A DNA stretch of 64,000 nucleotides from assembly GCF_003346715.1 (NCBI RefSeq), contig NZ_QQPQ01000021.1:1-64000 (forward strand). The letters run 5' to 3'. The position numbers and the translations under genes were made by a program. The notes below the pieces were generated by a model that did not search any database, was not told the DNA's origin, and saw nothing but the letters and a program-made list of their open reading frames with translations. This document shows, in pieces, positions 1-8,262 of the stretch (within the stretch, counting starts at the first letter, position 1; the number at the start of each line of letters is the position of its first letter). Origin of the DNA: Oceanispirochaeta sp. M1. GTDB lineage: Bacteria; Spirochaetota; Spirochaetia; DSM-2461.

Positions 1-2
1 AT

Positions 3-35
3 GAAAATATCAGAGGGAAACAGTACTACATATAG
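3..35 (+). CDS. istA: IS21-family transposase IstA, C-terminal tail (partial)
   Basis: The last ten codons of a gene that begins left of the window. They read ENIRGKQYYI and stop at TAG 33-35. IS21-family IstA proteins typically end in an NIRG..YY motif, and the tail lies 10 nt before the istB start, the usual istA-istB arrangement. Only the tail is visible, so whether the transposase is intact cannot be judged. The call rests on the short motif plus the adjacent istB. Confidence 0.7.
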   Translation, partial: ENIRGKQYYI

Positions 36-45
36 GAGGTTTAGT

Positions 46-786
46 ATGAATAACAATCAGGTTACTATCGATAAAATGAAGGAGATGAGACTTCATGGAA
101 TGGCCCATGCTTTCCAGACTCTACTTGAAACAGGGATGAATGAAAAGTACACAATAGATGAGCTTCTGACTCACCTCATCGACTCTGAGTGGGGAGACAG
201 GAGTGAACGAAAACGAGCCAGATTAACCAAGGCTGCCGGGTTCAGGTACCAGGCAAGTATCAGTGAATTGGACTTCTCTCTGAATCGGAATCTGGATAAG
301 AATCTTATGCTCCGTTTGTCAGACAGTGCATGGATCAGGGATGGAAAAGACATTCTGATTACAGGGCCCACTGGTGTGGGGAAAAGTTATGTCGGCAGTG
401 CTTTGGGCCACCAGGCTTGTGATGCAGGATACAGTGTCTTTTATCAATTAACAGGTCGTTTATTGGGAAAGTTGAAGGATGCAAAACATGATGGAACATA
501 TCTGAAAGTACTCTCAAAAATCTATAAATCAGATCTACTGATTCTTGAAGACTTTGGACTCTCTCCTTTTGAAAATCAGGGGCGGCTGGCACTACTGGAT
601 ATACTTGAAGATCGGCATGGAAGGAAGTCTACAATCTTTCTATCCCAGCTTCCGGTATCATCCTGGCACAGCCTTATAGGGGATTCAACAATTGCTGATG
701 CAATCATGGACCGTATTGTTCACAGTTCTATCAGAATAGAGCTTCAGGGAGAGTCTGTAAGGAAGAAAATGTATAAAAAAACTTGA
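46..786 (+). CDS. istB: IS21-like element helper ATPase IstB
   Basis: An AAA+ ATPase of about 246 residues that assists the IstA transposase, by family knowledge in target choice and strand transfer. It has a Walker A motif GPTGVGKS near residue 110 and a Walker B-like LLILEDFG near residue 167, in the DnaC/IstB fold. Length matches the family (about 245-260). An in-frame ATG at position 1 exists, but the ATG at 46 is preferred: it follows a strong AGGAGG site at 35-39 and gives the usual N-terminus, MNNNQVTIDKMKEMRLHGMA. The ORF is intact, so the element may have been recently active. Confidence 0.93.
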   Translation: MNNNQVTIDKMKEMRLHGMAHAFQTLLETGMNEKYTIDELLTHLIDSEWGDRSERKRARLTKAAGFRYQASISELDFSLNRNLDKNLMLRLSDSAWIRDGKDILITGPTGVGKSYVGSALGHQACDAGYSVFYQLTGRLLGKLKDAKHDGTYLKVLSKIYKSDLLILEDFGLSPFENQGRLALLDILEDRHGRKSTIFLSQLPVSSWHSLIGDSTIADAIMDRIVHSSIRIELQGESVRKKMYKKT

Positions 787-792
787 CTCAAA

Positions 793-884
793 CCTGCCAC
801 CCGGGATTAGATGAAACCAGCGGTTGAAAAAAGCGACTTAGGTGGCAGGATAAAACCGGAATGGGTGGCAGTTTTCACCGGAAT
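793..884 (+). repeat. IS21 right-end terminal repeats and hairpin
   Basis: Two tandem repeats of about 22 bp starting GGTGGCAG lie at 841-862 and 864-884, both ending CCGGAAT. An inverted copy (CCTGCCACC) at 793-801 can pair with 841-849. IS21 elements carry several such sites near each end, thought to bind IstA. The exact outer boundary and any target duplication cannot be fixed because the left end is outside the window. Confidence 0.6.
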
Positions 885-1130
885 ATCCAATTTCCAGAGA
901 ATGATCTGATAGAAGAGGATCATTACTTCTTAATGGGTGATAACCGATATAATTCTAAAGATCTTCGCCATGGGTTACATTCGCAAGATCGTTTCTTTAT
1001 AAATGATCAGGAACAGGCTTTTGTTTACAAGTCACTATTAAATCCAACAACAGTTCATGAATCAAGAATAGAAGGATTTGTGTTCTTTCGTTTATTTCCA
1101 ATTAACAGAATTGGAATCCCTGCCAAATAG
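885..1130 (+). pseudogene. lepB: Signal peptidase I remnant, C-terminal part only
   Basis: About 80 codons directly after the IS end encode the C-terminal part of a type I signal peptidase. The family box E is recognisable as HYFLMGDNRYNSKD near 924-965. The upstream part, including the N-terminal membrane anchor and the catalytic Ser and Lys regions, is absent, so no active enzyme can be made. The reading frame runs without stops to TAG 1128-1130, which suggests recent truncation. The likely cause is insertion of the IS21 element. Another intact lepB elsewhere in the genome would be expected. Confidence 0.75.
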
Positions 1131-1161
1131 ACAGAAGGCCGGTTGTCAGTAGTATGGGTGT

Positions 1162-1190
1162 TTGACACTATTAGTGTAATGCACTAACAT
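1162..1190 (+). promoter_or_regulatory. higBA promoter with overlapping inverted repeats
   Basis: A -35 TTGACA at 1162-1167 and a -10 TAACAT at 1185-1190 are separated by 17 bp. Between them lie CACTA (1166-1170), TAGTG (1172-1176) and CACTA (1182-1186), forming two overlapping inverted repeats. They are a plausible operator for HigA autorepression. The expected transcription start falls at or next to the toxin ATG at 1196. Confidence 0.6.
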
Positions 1191-1195
1191 TAGGT

Positions 1196-1477
1196 ATGAT
1201 CAAAAGCTTCCACGATGATCAGACAGAAAGTGTCTGGAACCGGACACGGGTGAAAGGATTCCCTAGTGATATTTTTAAGGTTGCCAGAAGAAAGCTTGGT
1301 TTCCTTGAAGATGCCGTAGATATTAACGATTTACGTGTTCCACCAGGAAACCGCCTTGAAGCTCTAAAAGGTAATAGGGAAGGGCCGCATAGTATTAGGA
1401 TTAATGCTCAATGGAGAGTTTGTTTCCAATGGGTTGATGGAAATGCTTTTGATGTTGAGATTGCAGACTATCACTAA
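1196..1477 (+). CDS. higB: Type II toxin HigB (RelE/ParE superfamily)
   Basis: A 93-residue toxin of the HigB/RelE family, whose members are ribosome-dependent mRNA endonucleases. It starts with the family-like MIKSFHD, has the central P-G-N-R-L-E-L-type segment (VPPGNRLEALKG) and ends in the conserved RINAQWRVCFQW strand followed by VEIADYH. The toxin precedes the antitoxin, the order typical of higBA. No Shine-Dalgarno site fits before the ATG, and the -10 box ends only 5 nt upstream, so the message may be leaderless. Function is by family homology. Confidence 0.93.
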   Translation: MIKSFHDDQTESVWNRTRVKGFPSDIFKVARRKLGFLEDAVDINDLRVPPGNRLEALKGNREGPHSIRINAQWRVCFQWVDGNAFDVEIADYH

Positions 1478-1488
1478 GGAGGTGTCCC

Positions 1489-1791
1489 ATGGCTCATGAT
1501 TTAATTGAATTATCAACACCAGGAGAAGTCCTGAAGGAAGAATTCCTTGATCCTCTGGGAATAACATCTTATGCCTTGGCAAAAGCTATCTTCGTTGATC
1601 CTCCGAGGATTGCGAGTATTATTAAAGGGTCCAGGAAGATCACTGCTGATACAGCATTAAGGTTTTCTCGATTCTTCGGGAACTCTGCTGGATTTTGGAT
1701 GAATATGCAGACTCGATATGATTTAGAAACTCAAGAAGAAGAGAAACATGAGGATTTAAGTAAGATCCACCTTTATCACACGGCTTCTTAA
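1489..1791 (+). CDS. higA: Antitoxin HigA (HTH XRE family)
   Basis: A 100-residue HigA-type antitoxin and DNA-binding autorepressor. The helix-turn-helix spans about residues 25-65 (SYALAKAIFVDPPRIASIIK and the following helix), then the hallmark FFGNSAGFWMNMQTRYDLE. It lies 11 nt after higB, with an AGGAGG site just before the ATG (1479-1484). That is a much stronger ribosome site than higB has, consistent with antitoxin made in excess. It probably binds the inverted repeats at 1166-1186. Confidence 0.94.
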   Translation: MAHDLIELSTPGEVLKEEFLDPLGITSYALAKAIFVDPPRIASIIKGSRKITADTALRFSRFFGNSAGFWMNMQTRYDLETQEEEKHEDLSKIHLYHTAS

Positions 1792-2261
1792 AATATCTGT
1801 CTACTTCCGTAGAAGTAGACAGTGCTTGTATTTCTTGGTAGTGAAGCATCAATACTCACGACTCTTGTTTTCATGCGTGCACCTTGTCTTCCTGGGTATG
1901 TAGAAACCCTTAATCGCTGAAGTTCTGCGGCCTTGTACTGAGGAAAACCAATGATCTATCTTGATCCTTTTTATTGTTCGCTAGATCAAGCTTTTTTTTA
2001 TGTTGATTAGAAGCTTGAATTATTACTGAAATAGAGAGTGCTATGAGAAATAGTGATATTAGGATAAATAAATGGTCACTCATATTCCCTCCAGTAGTCC
2101 TGACATATAGTTATTAAGAATAAGATTCTATATTGTGGTTTTTGCTTACAATTACATCTTTAATATAGAAGGCATGCTTAAGATTTGTGTATTTTTCTAA
2201 TTTTTCCATGCCGTGAGGTCTGTTTAATTCTATTATAATAAATAATGAAATAAGTAATTAT
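1792..2261. other. Non-coding stretch between higA and tRNA-Pro
   Basis: About 470 nt without a convincing gene. It holds a perfect 11-bp hairpin at 1797-1822 and a weaker terminator-like element at 1960-1999 (CTTGATC/GATCAAG followed by eight T). There is a 24-codon ORF at 2043-2117 with only a weak GAGAG upstream, not called as a gene. The 3' half is AT-rich. It may be decayed accessory DNA linked to the neighbouring IS and toxin-antitoxin genes. Confidence 0.5.
1797..1822 (+). terminator. Hairpin after higA
   Basis: CTGTCTACTTC (1797-1807) pairs perfectly with GAAGTAGACAG (1812-1822) around a CGTA loop, just after the higA stop. No T-run follows, so it may be a weak terminator or an mRNA 3'-end stabiliser. 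Confidence 0.45.
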
Positions 2262-2296
2262 AAAAAAAAAGACTGAACCGATAAATCGATTCAGTC
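2262..2296 (-). terminator. Rho-independent terminator of tRNA-Pro
   Basis: On the minus strand, GACTGAATCGA pairs with TCGGTTCAGTC (one G-T pair) across a 4-nt loop and is followed by nine T. It lies 14 nt downstream of the tRNA. Confidence 0.85.
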
Positions 2297-2309
2297 TATT
2301 AAAAACTAT

Positions 2310-2382
2310 CGGGCTGGGCGGATTTGAACCGCCGACCCCGTGTCCCCCAGACACGTACGCTAAACCCCTGCGCTACAGCCCG
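2310..2382 (-). tRNA. tRNA-Pro (anticodon GGG)
   Basis: A 73-nt cloverleaf on the minus strand. The acceptor stem is CGGGCTG/CAGCCCG. The anticodon stem CGTGT/ACACG encloses the loop CTGGGGG, giving anticodon GGG. The T arm GGCGG-TTCAAAT-CCGCC is standard. CCA is not encoded. A promoter and a terminator flank it, so it is an independent transcription unit. Confidence 0.95.
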
Positions 2383-2398
2383 TTTTTAATGCCTGAGT

Positions 2399-2427
2399 AA
2401 ATTACCACAGGCCTAATTAAATGTCAA
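2399..2427 (-). promoter_or_regulatory. Sigma-70-type promoter of tRNA-Pro
   Basis: On the minus strand, TTGACA (2422-2427) and TAATTT (2399-2404) are spaced by exactly 17 bp. The predicted start lies about 10 nt before the mature tRNA 5' end. Confidence 0.7.
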
Positions 2428-2446
2428 TCAGCTCTCTGCTGAATTC

Positions 2447-4195
2447 TCAGGCCTTCAGGAAATCTCCCAGTTCCCTGTAGTAGGTGAGATTATCCAGATC
2501 CGCCAGAAAAATATCCAATAGATCAGGATCAAAATAGGTCCCTCGTTCGGATTTCATATAATTGACGATCTCCTCTTTCTCCATGGCCTTTCTGTAGGGT
2601 CTGTCTGAAATTAGAGCATCATACACATCGGCTAGTATGAAAATCCTGGCAGCAAGGGGGATATCTTCACCCTTAAGACCTGAAGGATATCCTGTGCCGT
2701 CCCAGCGTTCATGGTGATGGTAAATAACCGGAACTGCAGGTTTGAGGAAAGGGATATTTATAACCGAGTCTCTTCCAATTTCCGGATGGCGTCTCATGAG
2801 TGTCCATTCATCATCATTTAGAGGTCCCTCTTTTTTGAGTATTCTGTCCGGTATCCCCAGCTTGCCTATGTCGTGGAGGAAGGCCCCCCGTTTCAGCTGT
2901 ATCTGTTCGTCTTCCGGAAGATTGACTTTCAGGGCAATATTCAGACTGATGCTGACGACCCTGCGGCTGTGCCCCTGGGTTTCAATATCTCTGAGTTCCA
3001 GTATCCGGGCCCAGGCCTGAAGAATTTCATCATAGGAGAATTCGAGAATGTCCCGGCTCTTTTTTATGCTTCGTATGAGCTGCTCATTGGTCAGGGCACT
3101 GCCTAACTGAAAGAGGCTTAACTGCAGATAATTCAGAGAGGTCTGATCGGCCTTTCCAGGCATTAAAAGCTCAAGGTAGCCTTTCGTTTCCGATGTATAG
3201 AAGCGGCATCCATAATAGTATTCCTCTGCTTCTGTATGGAGCATAAGGGGAGTTTTGTCTTCGAGACTTCTTATTCCTTCATAATCATATTCCAGATAAG
3301 AACCGGAAAAATCGGGGATGTTCACTCTCTGATTATTAATCCCATCAGGCAGGGCGGCGATACAGACCGCTTCGGATTTATCTCCCTCTGCCAGAGACAG
3401 GCAGACCGTAGTACATTGAAGTTCTTTCTCAAGAGATCTAAGGACAATGTGAAGCCTTTCTTCAAAATCCAGACGGCTGTCCATCATGACCATGCCGCTT
3501 TGTCTCAGTTGTTCCTGAACCTTTATCTGTCTCATGTTTTCCTGATGCGCAATGATGAGCTGTTTATTGAACAGTTGGGATTTTGTGTAACGGCGGTCCA
3601 TTCCTTTCAGGATAAGACGGATTGTCATGGATATTATGAGACTGACACAAAGTGCATTTGTGACGATAATCCACCAGTAAGCTCCGAATTCCAGGAACAG
3701 AAGATTACTGTCTTTTGCAAAATAGAACAGAGCACTCAATCCCAGAAATACAATAGTATTTATAATGACTACATGCCATGACTTATGACTGCTGGAAAAG
3801 ACCAGTAATAGTACAATGGAAAGAGATATATAAAACTGACCGGCCCCCCTTGGACCTGTTGTCAGGAGTAAGGCAATACTGACGATATAAAATCCCCAGC
3901 TGACAAGCCCCTGTCTGACCTTGTATGGAATCCTGCGGAGAAGCCCCATTAATATAAAGAAAATATAAAAGAAGGGGAGGATCAATGAGGGGAAAATCAT
4001 ACCTTCTATATAAAACTGATAAGTCCCCGCTACCACGGCAGGCAGAGCCAATGTATATATAGTGATCATCAGGTTGATAAAGATAAACTGCTGCCAATAT
4101 TGAAGGGACGCAGCTCTGGCTTGATCATCCTTTAGGATCATCAGATTTCTGAGTTTGAAAAAGAGTCTGTAGAATTTATAACCTTTGCTTGTCAT
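2447..4195 (-). CDS. Membrane-anchored HD-GYP phosphodiesterase
   Basis: A 582-residue protein. The first 200 or so residues hold about six hydrophobic segments, the middle is a coiled-coil and GAF-like region (about 215-375), and the C-terminal HD-GYP domain covers about 390-565. Signature motifs are HDIGKLGIPD and HHHERWDGTGYPSGL, with downstream residues ADVYDAL and DRPYR. HD-GYP proteins hydrolyse cyclic di-GMP, and the key metal and GYP residues are present, so catalysis is likely. The membrane part may sense an unknown signal. The gene stands alone, convergent with nothing and downstream of the U32 gene on the same strand. The start ATG follows a GGTAAGAG site. Confidence 0.93.
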   Translation of the reverse strand: MTSKGYKFYRLFFKLRNLMILKDDQARAASLQYWQQFIFINLMITIYTLALPAVVAGTYQFYIEGMIFPSLILPFFYIFFILMGLLRRIPYKVRQGLVSWGFYIVSIALLLTTGPRGAGQFYISLSIVLLLVFSSSHKSWHVVIINTIVFLGLSALFYFAKDSNLLFLEFGAYWWIIVTNALCVSLIISMTIRLILKGMDRRYTKSQLFNKQLIIAHQENMRQIKVQEQLRQSGMVMMDSRLDFEERLHIVLRSLEKELQCTTVCLSLAEGDKSEAVCIAALPDGINNQRVNIPDFSGSYLEYDYEGIRSLEDKTPLMLHTEAEEYYYGCRFYTSETKGYLELLMPGKADQTSLNYLQLSLFQLGSALTNEQLIRSIKKSRDILEFSYDEILQAWARILELRDIETQGHSRRVVSISLNIALKVNLPEDEQIQLKRGAFLHDIGKLGIPDRILKKEGPLNDDEWTLMRRHPEIGRDSVINIPFLKPAVPVIYHHHERWDGTGYPSGLKGEDIPLAARIFILADVYDALISDRPYRKAMEKEEIVNYMKSERGTYFDPDLLDIFLADLDNLTYYRELGDFLKA

Positions 4196-4299
4196 TCTCT
4201 TACCATTCAGCTCTAATCGTAATCCACTGTTCTTGTAGAGGCAAATTAAATTTAGCTTCAGAGTTTTAATATTTCAGCATTTCATGGGATCCGAGGATT

Positions 4300-5526
4300 C
4301 TATTTTTGAATATTCCGTCTGAGAATATATCCCTCTTTTACCTCTGCTCCGGGAATGATTGTGCATGCCTTGCCGTGGTCAATTTTCTCAATGATATTCC
4401 CTTCGGGGTCTTTCAGTTTAAAGCCGCTGTCTGCCTGGTAAAGCAGGTCTGGTCCTATGTATTCAATTTCCTGACTGCTGAGAATCTGATTTTTTACGTC
4501 CAGGTCATATTCTCCCGGGGCAGTTTCTTTGCCGATGGAGCCAAGAAATTGATAGGGAGATGTTTCCATCTTTCCTGTGGGCTGTTCAATATCATCTTTT
4601 CCGAAGTAAAAACCTGTAGAAAATTCTCTATGGCTCACCTTCAAAAGCTCTTCCCTGTATCCTTCCAGATTGGAAACAGACTTTCCTTCCAGTGAATCTA
4701 TCTTCTTGCGGTAGGCCCGTGTGACGATGGCCGTATAATAGATGGACTTCATGCGCCCCTCAATCTTAAGAGAATCCACACCCGCATCCTTGAGATCCTG
4801 GATGTAATCGATCATACAGATATCCTTGCTGGAGAGAATGGAAGTAAAACCGTCACCTTCGAAAATAGGGTAGTATTCTCCGGGGCGTTCAGCTTCTTCA
4901 AGTACCATTTCTGTATTCGCCGGACCTTCCAGAGGGCGGTAATCCCAACGGCAGGAATGAGCACAGCTTCCGTCATTGGCAGAGCGGTTAATCATCTCTT
5001 TACTCAGGAAACAGCGGCCGGAATAGGCCAGGCACATGGCACCGTGGACAAAAGTTTCAATTTCGATGTCCGGAACATCCCGTCTTATGCGGGCAATGTC
5101 CTTCAGAGAACACTCTCTCCCGAGTATGACTCTTTTAAAACCAAGATCACGGTAGAGTTTTACAGCATCGCTGTTCAGGGCGTTTGCCTGAGTACTCAGA
5201 TGGAGATCCCTGCCGGGAAAGCGCTTCTGCATTGTCCTGACTATTCCGAGGTCACTTATGATAAAGGCGTCGAAAGGGTAGGCTTCGAACTGATCCAGTG
5301 AAGCATCCAGACGATCCAGGTCCTGATTGTGAAAGTAAATGTTCAGGGCACAAAAGAGCTTCTTGTCCCCTTTGATCCGGGCAATTTCAGCGGCTTCATC
5401 TTTGCCGAAATTATCAGCTTTTGCTCTTAATGAGAAGCTGTGAAGTCCGATATAGGCGGCATCGGCGCCATACTGATATGCGTATTTAAGTTTTTCTACA
5501 TTTCCTGCAGGTGAGAGTAATTCCAT
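4300..5526 (-). CDS. Peptidase U32 family protein (TrhP/YegQ-like)
   Basis: A 408-residue U32-family protein. It begins MELLSPAGNVEKLKYAYQYG, the usual family N-terminus, and carries the U32 signature ETFVHGAMCLAYSGRCFLS near residues 156-175. Further cysteines follow in SCAHSCRWDY and are likely iron-sulfur or metal ligands. Related proteins act in tRNA hydroxylation (TrhP), 23S rRNA modification (RlhA) or ubiquinone synthesis. Length and domain layout fit the TrhP/YegQ branch best, but the exact reaction is inferred. The C-terminal 90 residues form the small family-specific domain. Confidence 0.88.
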   Translation of the reverse strand: MELLSPAGNVEKLKYAYQYGADAAYIGLHSFSLRAKADNFGKDEAAEIARIKGDKKLFCALNIYFHNQDLDRLDASLDQFEAYPFDAFIISDLGIVRTMQKRFPGRDLHLSTQANALNSDAVKLYRDLGFKRVILGRECSLKDIARIRRDVPDIEIETFVHGAMCLAYSGRCFLSKEMINRSANDGSCAHSCRWDYRPLEGPANTEMVLEEAERPGEYYPIFEGDGFTSILSSKDICMIDYIQDLKDAGVDSLKIEGRMKSIYYTAIVTRAYRKKIDSLEGKSVSNLEGYREELLKVSHREFSTGFYFGKDDIEQPTGKMETSPYQFLGSIGKETAPGEYDLDVKNQILSSQEIEYIGPDLLYQADSGFKLKDPEGNIIEKIDHGKACTIIPGAEVKEGYILRRNIQK

Positions 5527-5663
5527 GGTCCTAATTATGGGAGAAATCAGACTCTGGTCAAGAACTCCTCATGTCTGTGCTGATATATTTCCTATTTACC
5601 CGTATGTTCTGCTCTTCTGAATATATGTTATAATGGATTTTTAAGTTAAATCAGGAGTTATTT

Positions 5664-6746
5664 ATGACGGAAGAACAGATTCTCTGCTGGTATGGAACTG
5701 ATCCATTTGAGGCCGGGAAGGCATTAATGGAGGCCTCTGAAGTCTGGAAAAACTGGGGGGAAACTGAGCATATCGGCCTGAAACCGAATCTGGTGGTTTC
5801 AAAGACAGCTTCTTCCGGGGCTACGACTCATCCTGAATTTTGTGCAGGGATCATCACATTCCTGAGGGAACAGAATTTCAGCAATATAAGTATTCTGGAA
5901 GGCTCCTGGGTAGGTGACCGTACCGAGCGTGCCTTCAAGATCTGTGGTTATACCGACCTGTCAAAAAAATACTCTGTTCCTCTGGTGGATCTGCAGAAGG
6001 ATTCTTCTATCAGCTGTGAGGCAACAAACGGTGATTACAGAATTTGTGAGTCCGTGTTGAATCTGGACCGCCTTATCAACCTGCCTGTTCTTAAGGGACA
6101 TTGTCAGACCGCTATGACTTGTGCAATGAAAAATCTGAAGGGATGCATTCCCGACAGTGAGAAAAGGCGTTATCACAGTGAAGGTCTGTTTCAGCCCATT
6201 GCCGATCTTAATGAGATACTGAAGGCTGATCTTATCTTAGTGGATGCATTAAAGGGAGATCCAGATTTTGAGGAAGGGGGCAATCCCCAGACAATGAATT
6301 TGTTTATGGCAGCTCTTGATCCTGTTCTGATGGACAGTTATGCCTGTACTCTTCTGGGTCTTACCATAGATGATGTTCCCTATATCAGCAAAGGGGCGGC
6401 TCTGGGTGCGGGGATTCCCCATGTGGGTAAAGATACTCTGCTGCCTCTGAATAAGGGAGAAGGGTTCAGCAGTCTTCAGCAGTCCTCGCTTTCAAGACAA
6501 TTAGCAGGTCATGTTCATGAGAAAGGAGCATGCAGTGCCTGTTATGCATCATTAATGCAGGCGTTGAAGGTCCTTGAGGAAGAGGGAAGTGCCCTGCCTG
6601 AAACAGTTAAGATCGGACAGGGATTCAAGGGGGTCCAGACCGACGGAATGGGGATCGGTAACTGTCTGAGCGGCTGTATTTCAAATGTCCCCGGATGTCC
6701 TCCTTCAAGTTCAGAAATTGCGTTTTTCCTCAAAAAAGGGTTATGA
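5664..6746 (+). CDS. DUF362 domain-containing protein
   Basis: A 360-residue DUF362 protein. Motifs include KPNLVVSK near residue 41 and the family core CAMKNLKGCIPDSEKRRYHS near 152-172. An Asp-rich segment LILVDALKGDPDFEEGGNP follows. The C-terminus carries two cysteine clusters, ACSACYAS and NCLSGCISNVPGC, which could hold an iron-sulfur centre. DUF362 proteins are poorly characterised and often linked to ferredoxin or cofactor metabolism, so no reaction is assigned. The start follows a CAGGAG site 8 nt upstream, and a TATAAT at 5629-5634 may be its -10 box. Confidence 0.85.
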   Translation: MTEEQILCWYGTDPFEAGKALMEASEVWKNWGETEHIGLKPNLVVSKTASSGATTHPEFCAGIITFLREQNFSNISILEGSWVGDRTERAFKICGYTDLSKKYSVPLVDLQKDSSISCEATNGDYRICESVLNLDRLINLPVLKGHCQTAMTCAMKNLKGCIPDSEKRRYHSEGLFQPIADLNEILKADLILVDALKGDPDFEEGGNPQTMNLFMAALDPVLMDSYACTLLGLTIDDVPYISKGAALGAGIPHVGKDTLLPLNKGEGFSSLQQSSLSRQLAGHVHEKGACSACYASLMQALKVLEEEGSALPETVKIGQGFKGVQTDGMGIGNCLSGCISNVPGCPPSSSEIAFFLKKGL

Positions 6747-7134
6747 GCAAAGGGAATTCACATAAATTCAGGTAAATTCATGAAATAAAGATATTAATTA
6801 AACTGAATTCACACAAAGACCGATCTATACTATAGATAAGTAAAGATAGTTCAACCGGTCAGAGAGCGATCATTAAGATTCCAATATAAAGCCGGATGAT
6901 ATAAGTAACCCCGGGACAATGAAGCGGGGTTTTTTTACGCCCATACGGTTTTTCCTCTCCCTGAATTTCTTCAAATATTTTTTTTGTGATACTTTTTGTC
7001 TCCTGCCTTGTCTTATTCTTTATATAAACTCTAAAGGGGCGGTATTTTTTATTAATCGTCTATAATATGATGGATAGGCTGGGAAATACAGAATTTCTCA
7101 GGCTGTATAAGCTCAAAACCGATAAGAGGGATAT
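6747..7134. other. Non-coding region with phased repeats and a terminator
   Basis: This 388-nt gap holds three AATTCA copies spaced exactly 10 bp apart (6755-6780) and a fourth at 6806. A terminator lies at 6907-6936. A T-rich leader with TATAAT at 7061-7066, a candidate -10 for the glycosyltransferase gene, completes the region. The segment 6830-6936 could be a short independent transcript; no known RNA family is recognised. Confidence 0.5.
6907..6936 (+). terminator. Rho-independent terminator
   Basis: AACCCCG pairs with CGGGGTT over an 11-nt loop and runs into a T tract. It lies 160 nt after the DUF362 gene. Confidence 0.8.
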
Positions 7135-8262
7135 ATGCTTTTCATAGATATTGTTCACATCATTATCCTCGTTGTAAGTTCTTATTTTTTACTTAACACC
7201 ATTATTAATATTCTTTATCTGCGATATCAGTCAAAAAACCCTTCTGTAAAAAAAGGTCCTAAAATTTCCGTGATGGTTCCTGCCAGAAATGAAGAGGAAA
7301 ATATCAGATCCTGCCTGGAATATCTTCTGGATCAGGATTATGAAAATTATGAAATTCTTGTAATGAATGATAATTCCACTGACAGTACAGGAGAAATCCT
7401 TGATGAGATGGCCAGGGAATATCCCCGGCTGAGAATCTATAATGGGGCTCCTCTGAAAAAAGGCTGGTTCGGCAAGCCATATGCTCTGCAGCAGCTCAGC
7501 CAATATGCCACGGGGGATTACTATCTGTTTTCCGATGCAGATACAATTCACAGCAGAACAAGTCTTTCATTCTGTATGACCAATGCCCTCTACCATAAGG
7601 CCGACCTTGTTTCAGCATACCCCAGGGAGCTGATTGGAACCTTCGGTGAAGTTATGAATGTTTCGGCTATGTACATCATGACCACCATCATTATGCCCCT
7701 GCCCGCCATTGATTACATAAAGTGGAAACAGGCATCTTTCTGTCTGGGACAGTATTTTTTTGTTAAGGCTGATGTATTTAAAGAGATTGACGGTTTTGAA
7801 GCCGTAAAACATGAAATAACTGAGGATGTCGCTTTTGGTAAGACCGTGAAGCAGAGGGGATATAAGACGAAATTTCTTGATGCCCAGCCTCATGTGGCCT
7901 GTCAGATGTATAAAAGCTTTGCAGAATCATTCCGGGGTATTGGAAAGAATGTTTATAATGCTGTCGGACGAAATATATTTCTTCTCATAGGGATAATTAT
8001 ACTTGTTCTGCTTTTTATAGATTACCCTGTATTCAGGCTGATTATGGATCTTTCTGAGGGTAAGGTTTCTCTGGCTATAGTCTTTTCTGTGGTGATTTTC
8101 TTTCTGATGTGGTTACTCAATGTAATAGACAGAAAATTGCCTATCTTCAGTGTTTTTCTTTATCCTTTCCAATATCTGAATGTACTGGCCATGGCTCTGT
8201 ATTTTACATTTAAGTTCAAGTTCGGTGAGGGGATTGTCTGGAAGAACAGGACTATGGATTAG
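7135..8262 (+). CDS. Family 2 glycosyltransferase, CrtQ-like, membrane protein
   Basis: A 375-residue processive-type GT2 enzyme. It has an N-terminal membrane helix (about 1-25), a GT-A catalytic domain (about 43-270) and about three C-terminal helices (about 280-365). Nucleotide-sugar motifs are MNDNSTDSTGE and the DXD-type SDADT, followed by the acceptor motif EITEDVAFG. The segment KKGWFGKPYALQQ resembles carotenoid or glycolipid glycosyltransferases of the CrtQ group. It probably glycosylates a membrane lipid; donor and acceptor are unknown. Its stop overlaps the stop of the convergent PAS gene by 4 nt. Confidence 0.85.
   Translation: MLFIDIVHIIILVVSSYFLLNTIINILYLRYQSKNPSVKKGPKISVMVPARNEEENIRSCLEYLLDQDYENYEILVMNDNSTDSTGEILDEMAREYPRLRIYNGAPLKKGWFGKPYALQQLSQYATGDYYLFSDADTIHSRTSLSFCMTNALYHKADLVSAYPRELIGTFGEVMNVSAMYIMTTIIMPLPAIDYIKWKQASFCLGQYFFVKADVFKEIDGFEAVKHEITEDVAFGKTVKQRGYKTKFLDAQPHVACQMYKSFAESFRGIGKNVYNAVGRNIFLLIGIIILVLLFIDYPVFRLIMDLSEGKVSLAIVFSVVIFFLMWLLNVIDRKLPIFSVFLYPFQYLNVLAMALYFTFKFKFGEGIVWKNRTMD

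Noticed and set aside
1960-1999. Possible terminator CTTGATC/GATCAAG with eight T
   Set aside because: The stem is short and the loop 17 nt long, so not listed as a separate feature.
2043-2117. 24-codon ORF near tRNA-Pro (MRNSDIRINKW onward)
   Set aside because: Only a weak GAGAG upstream and no homology clue; kept as part of the non-coding description.
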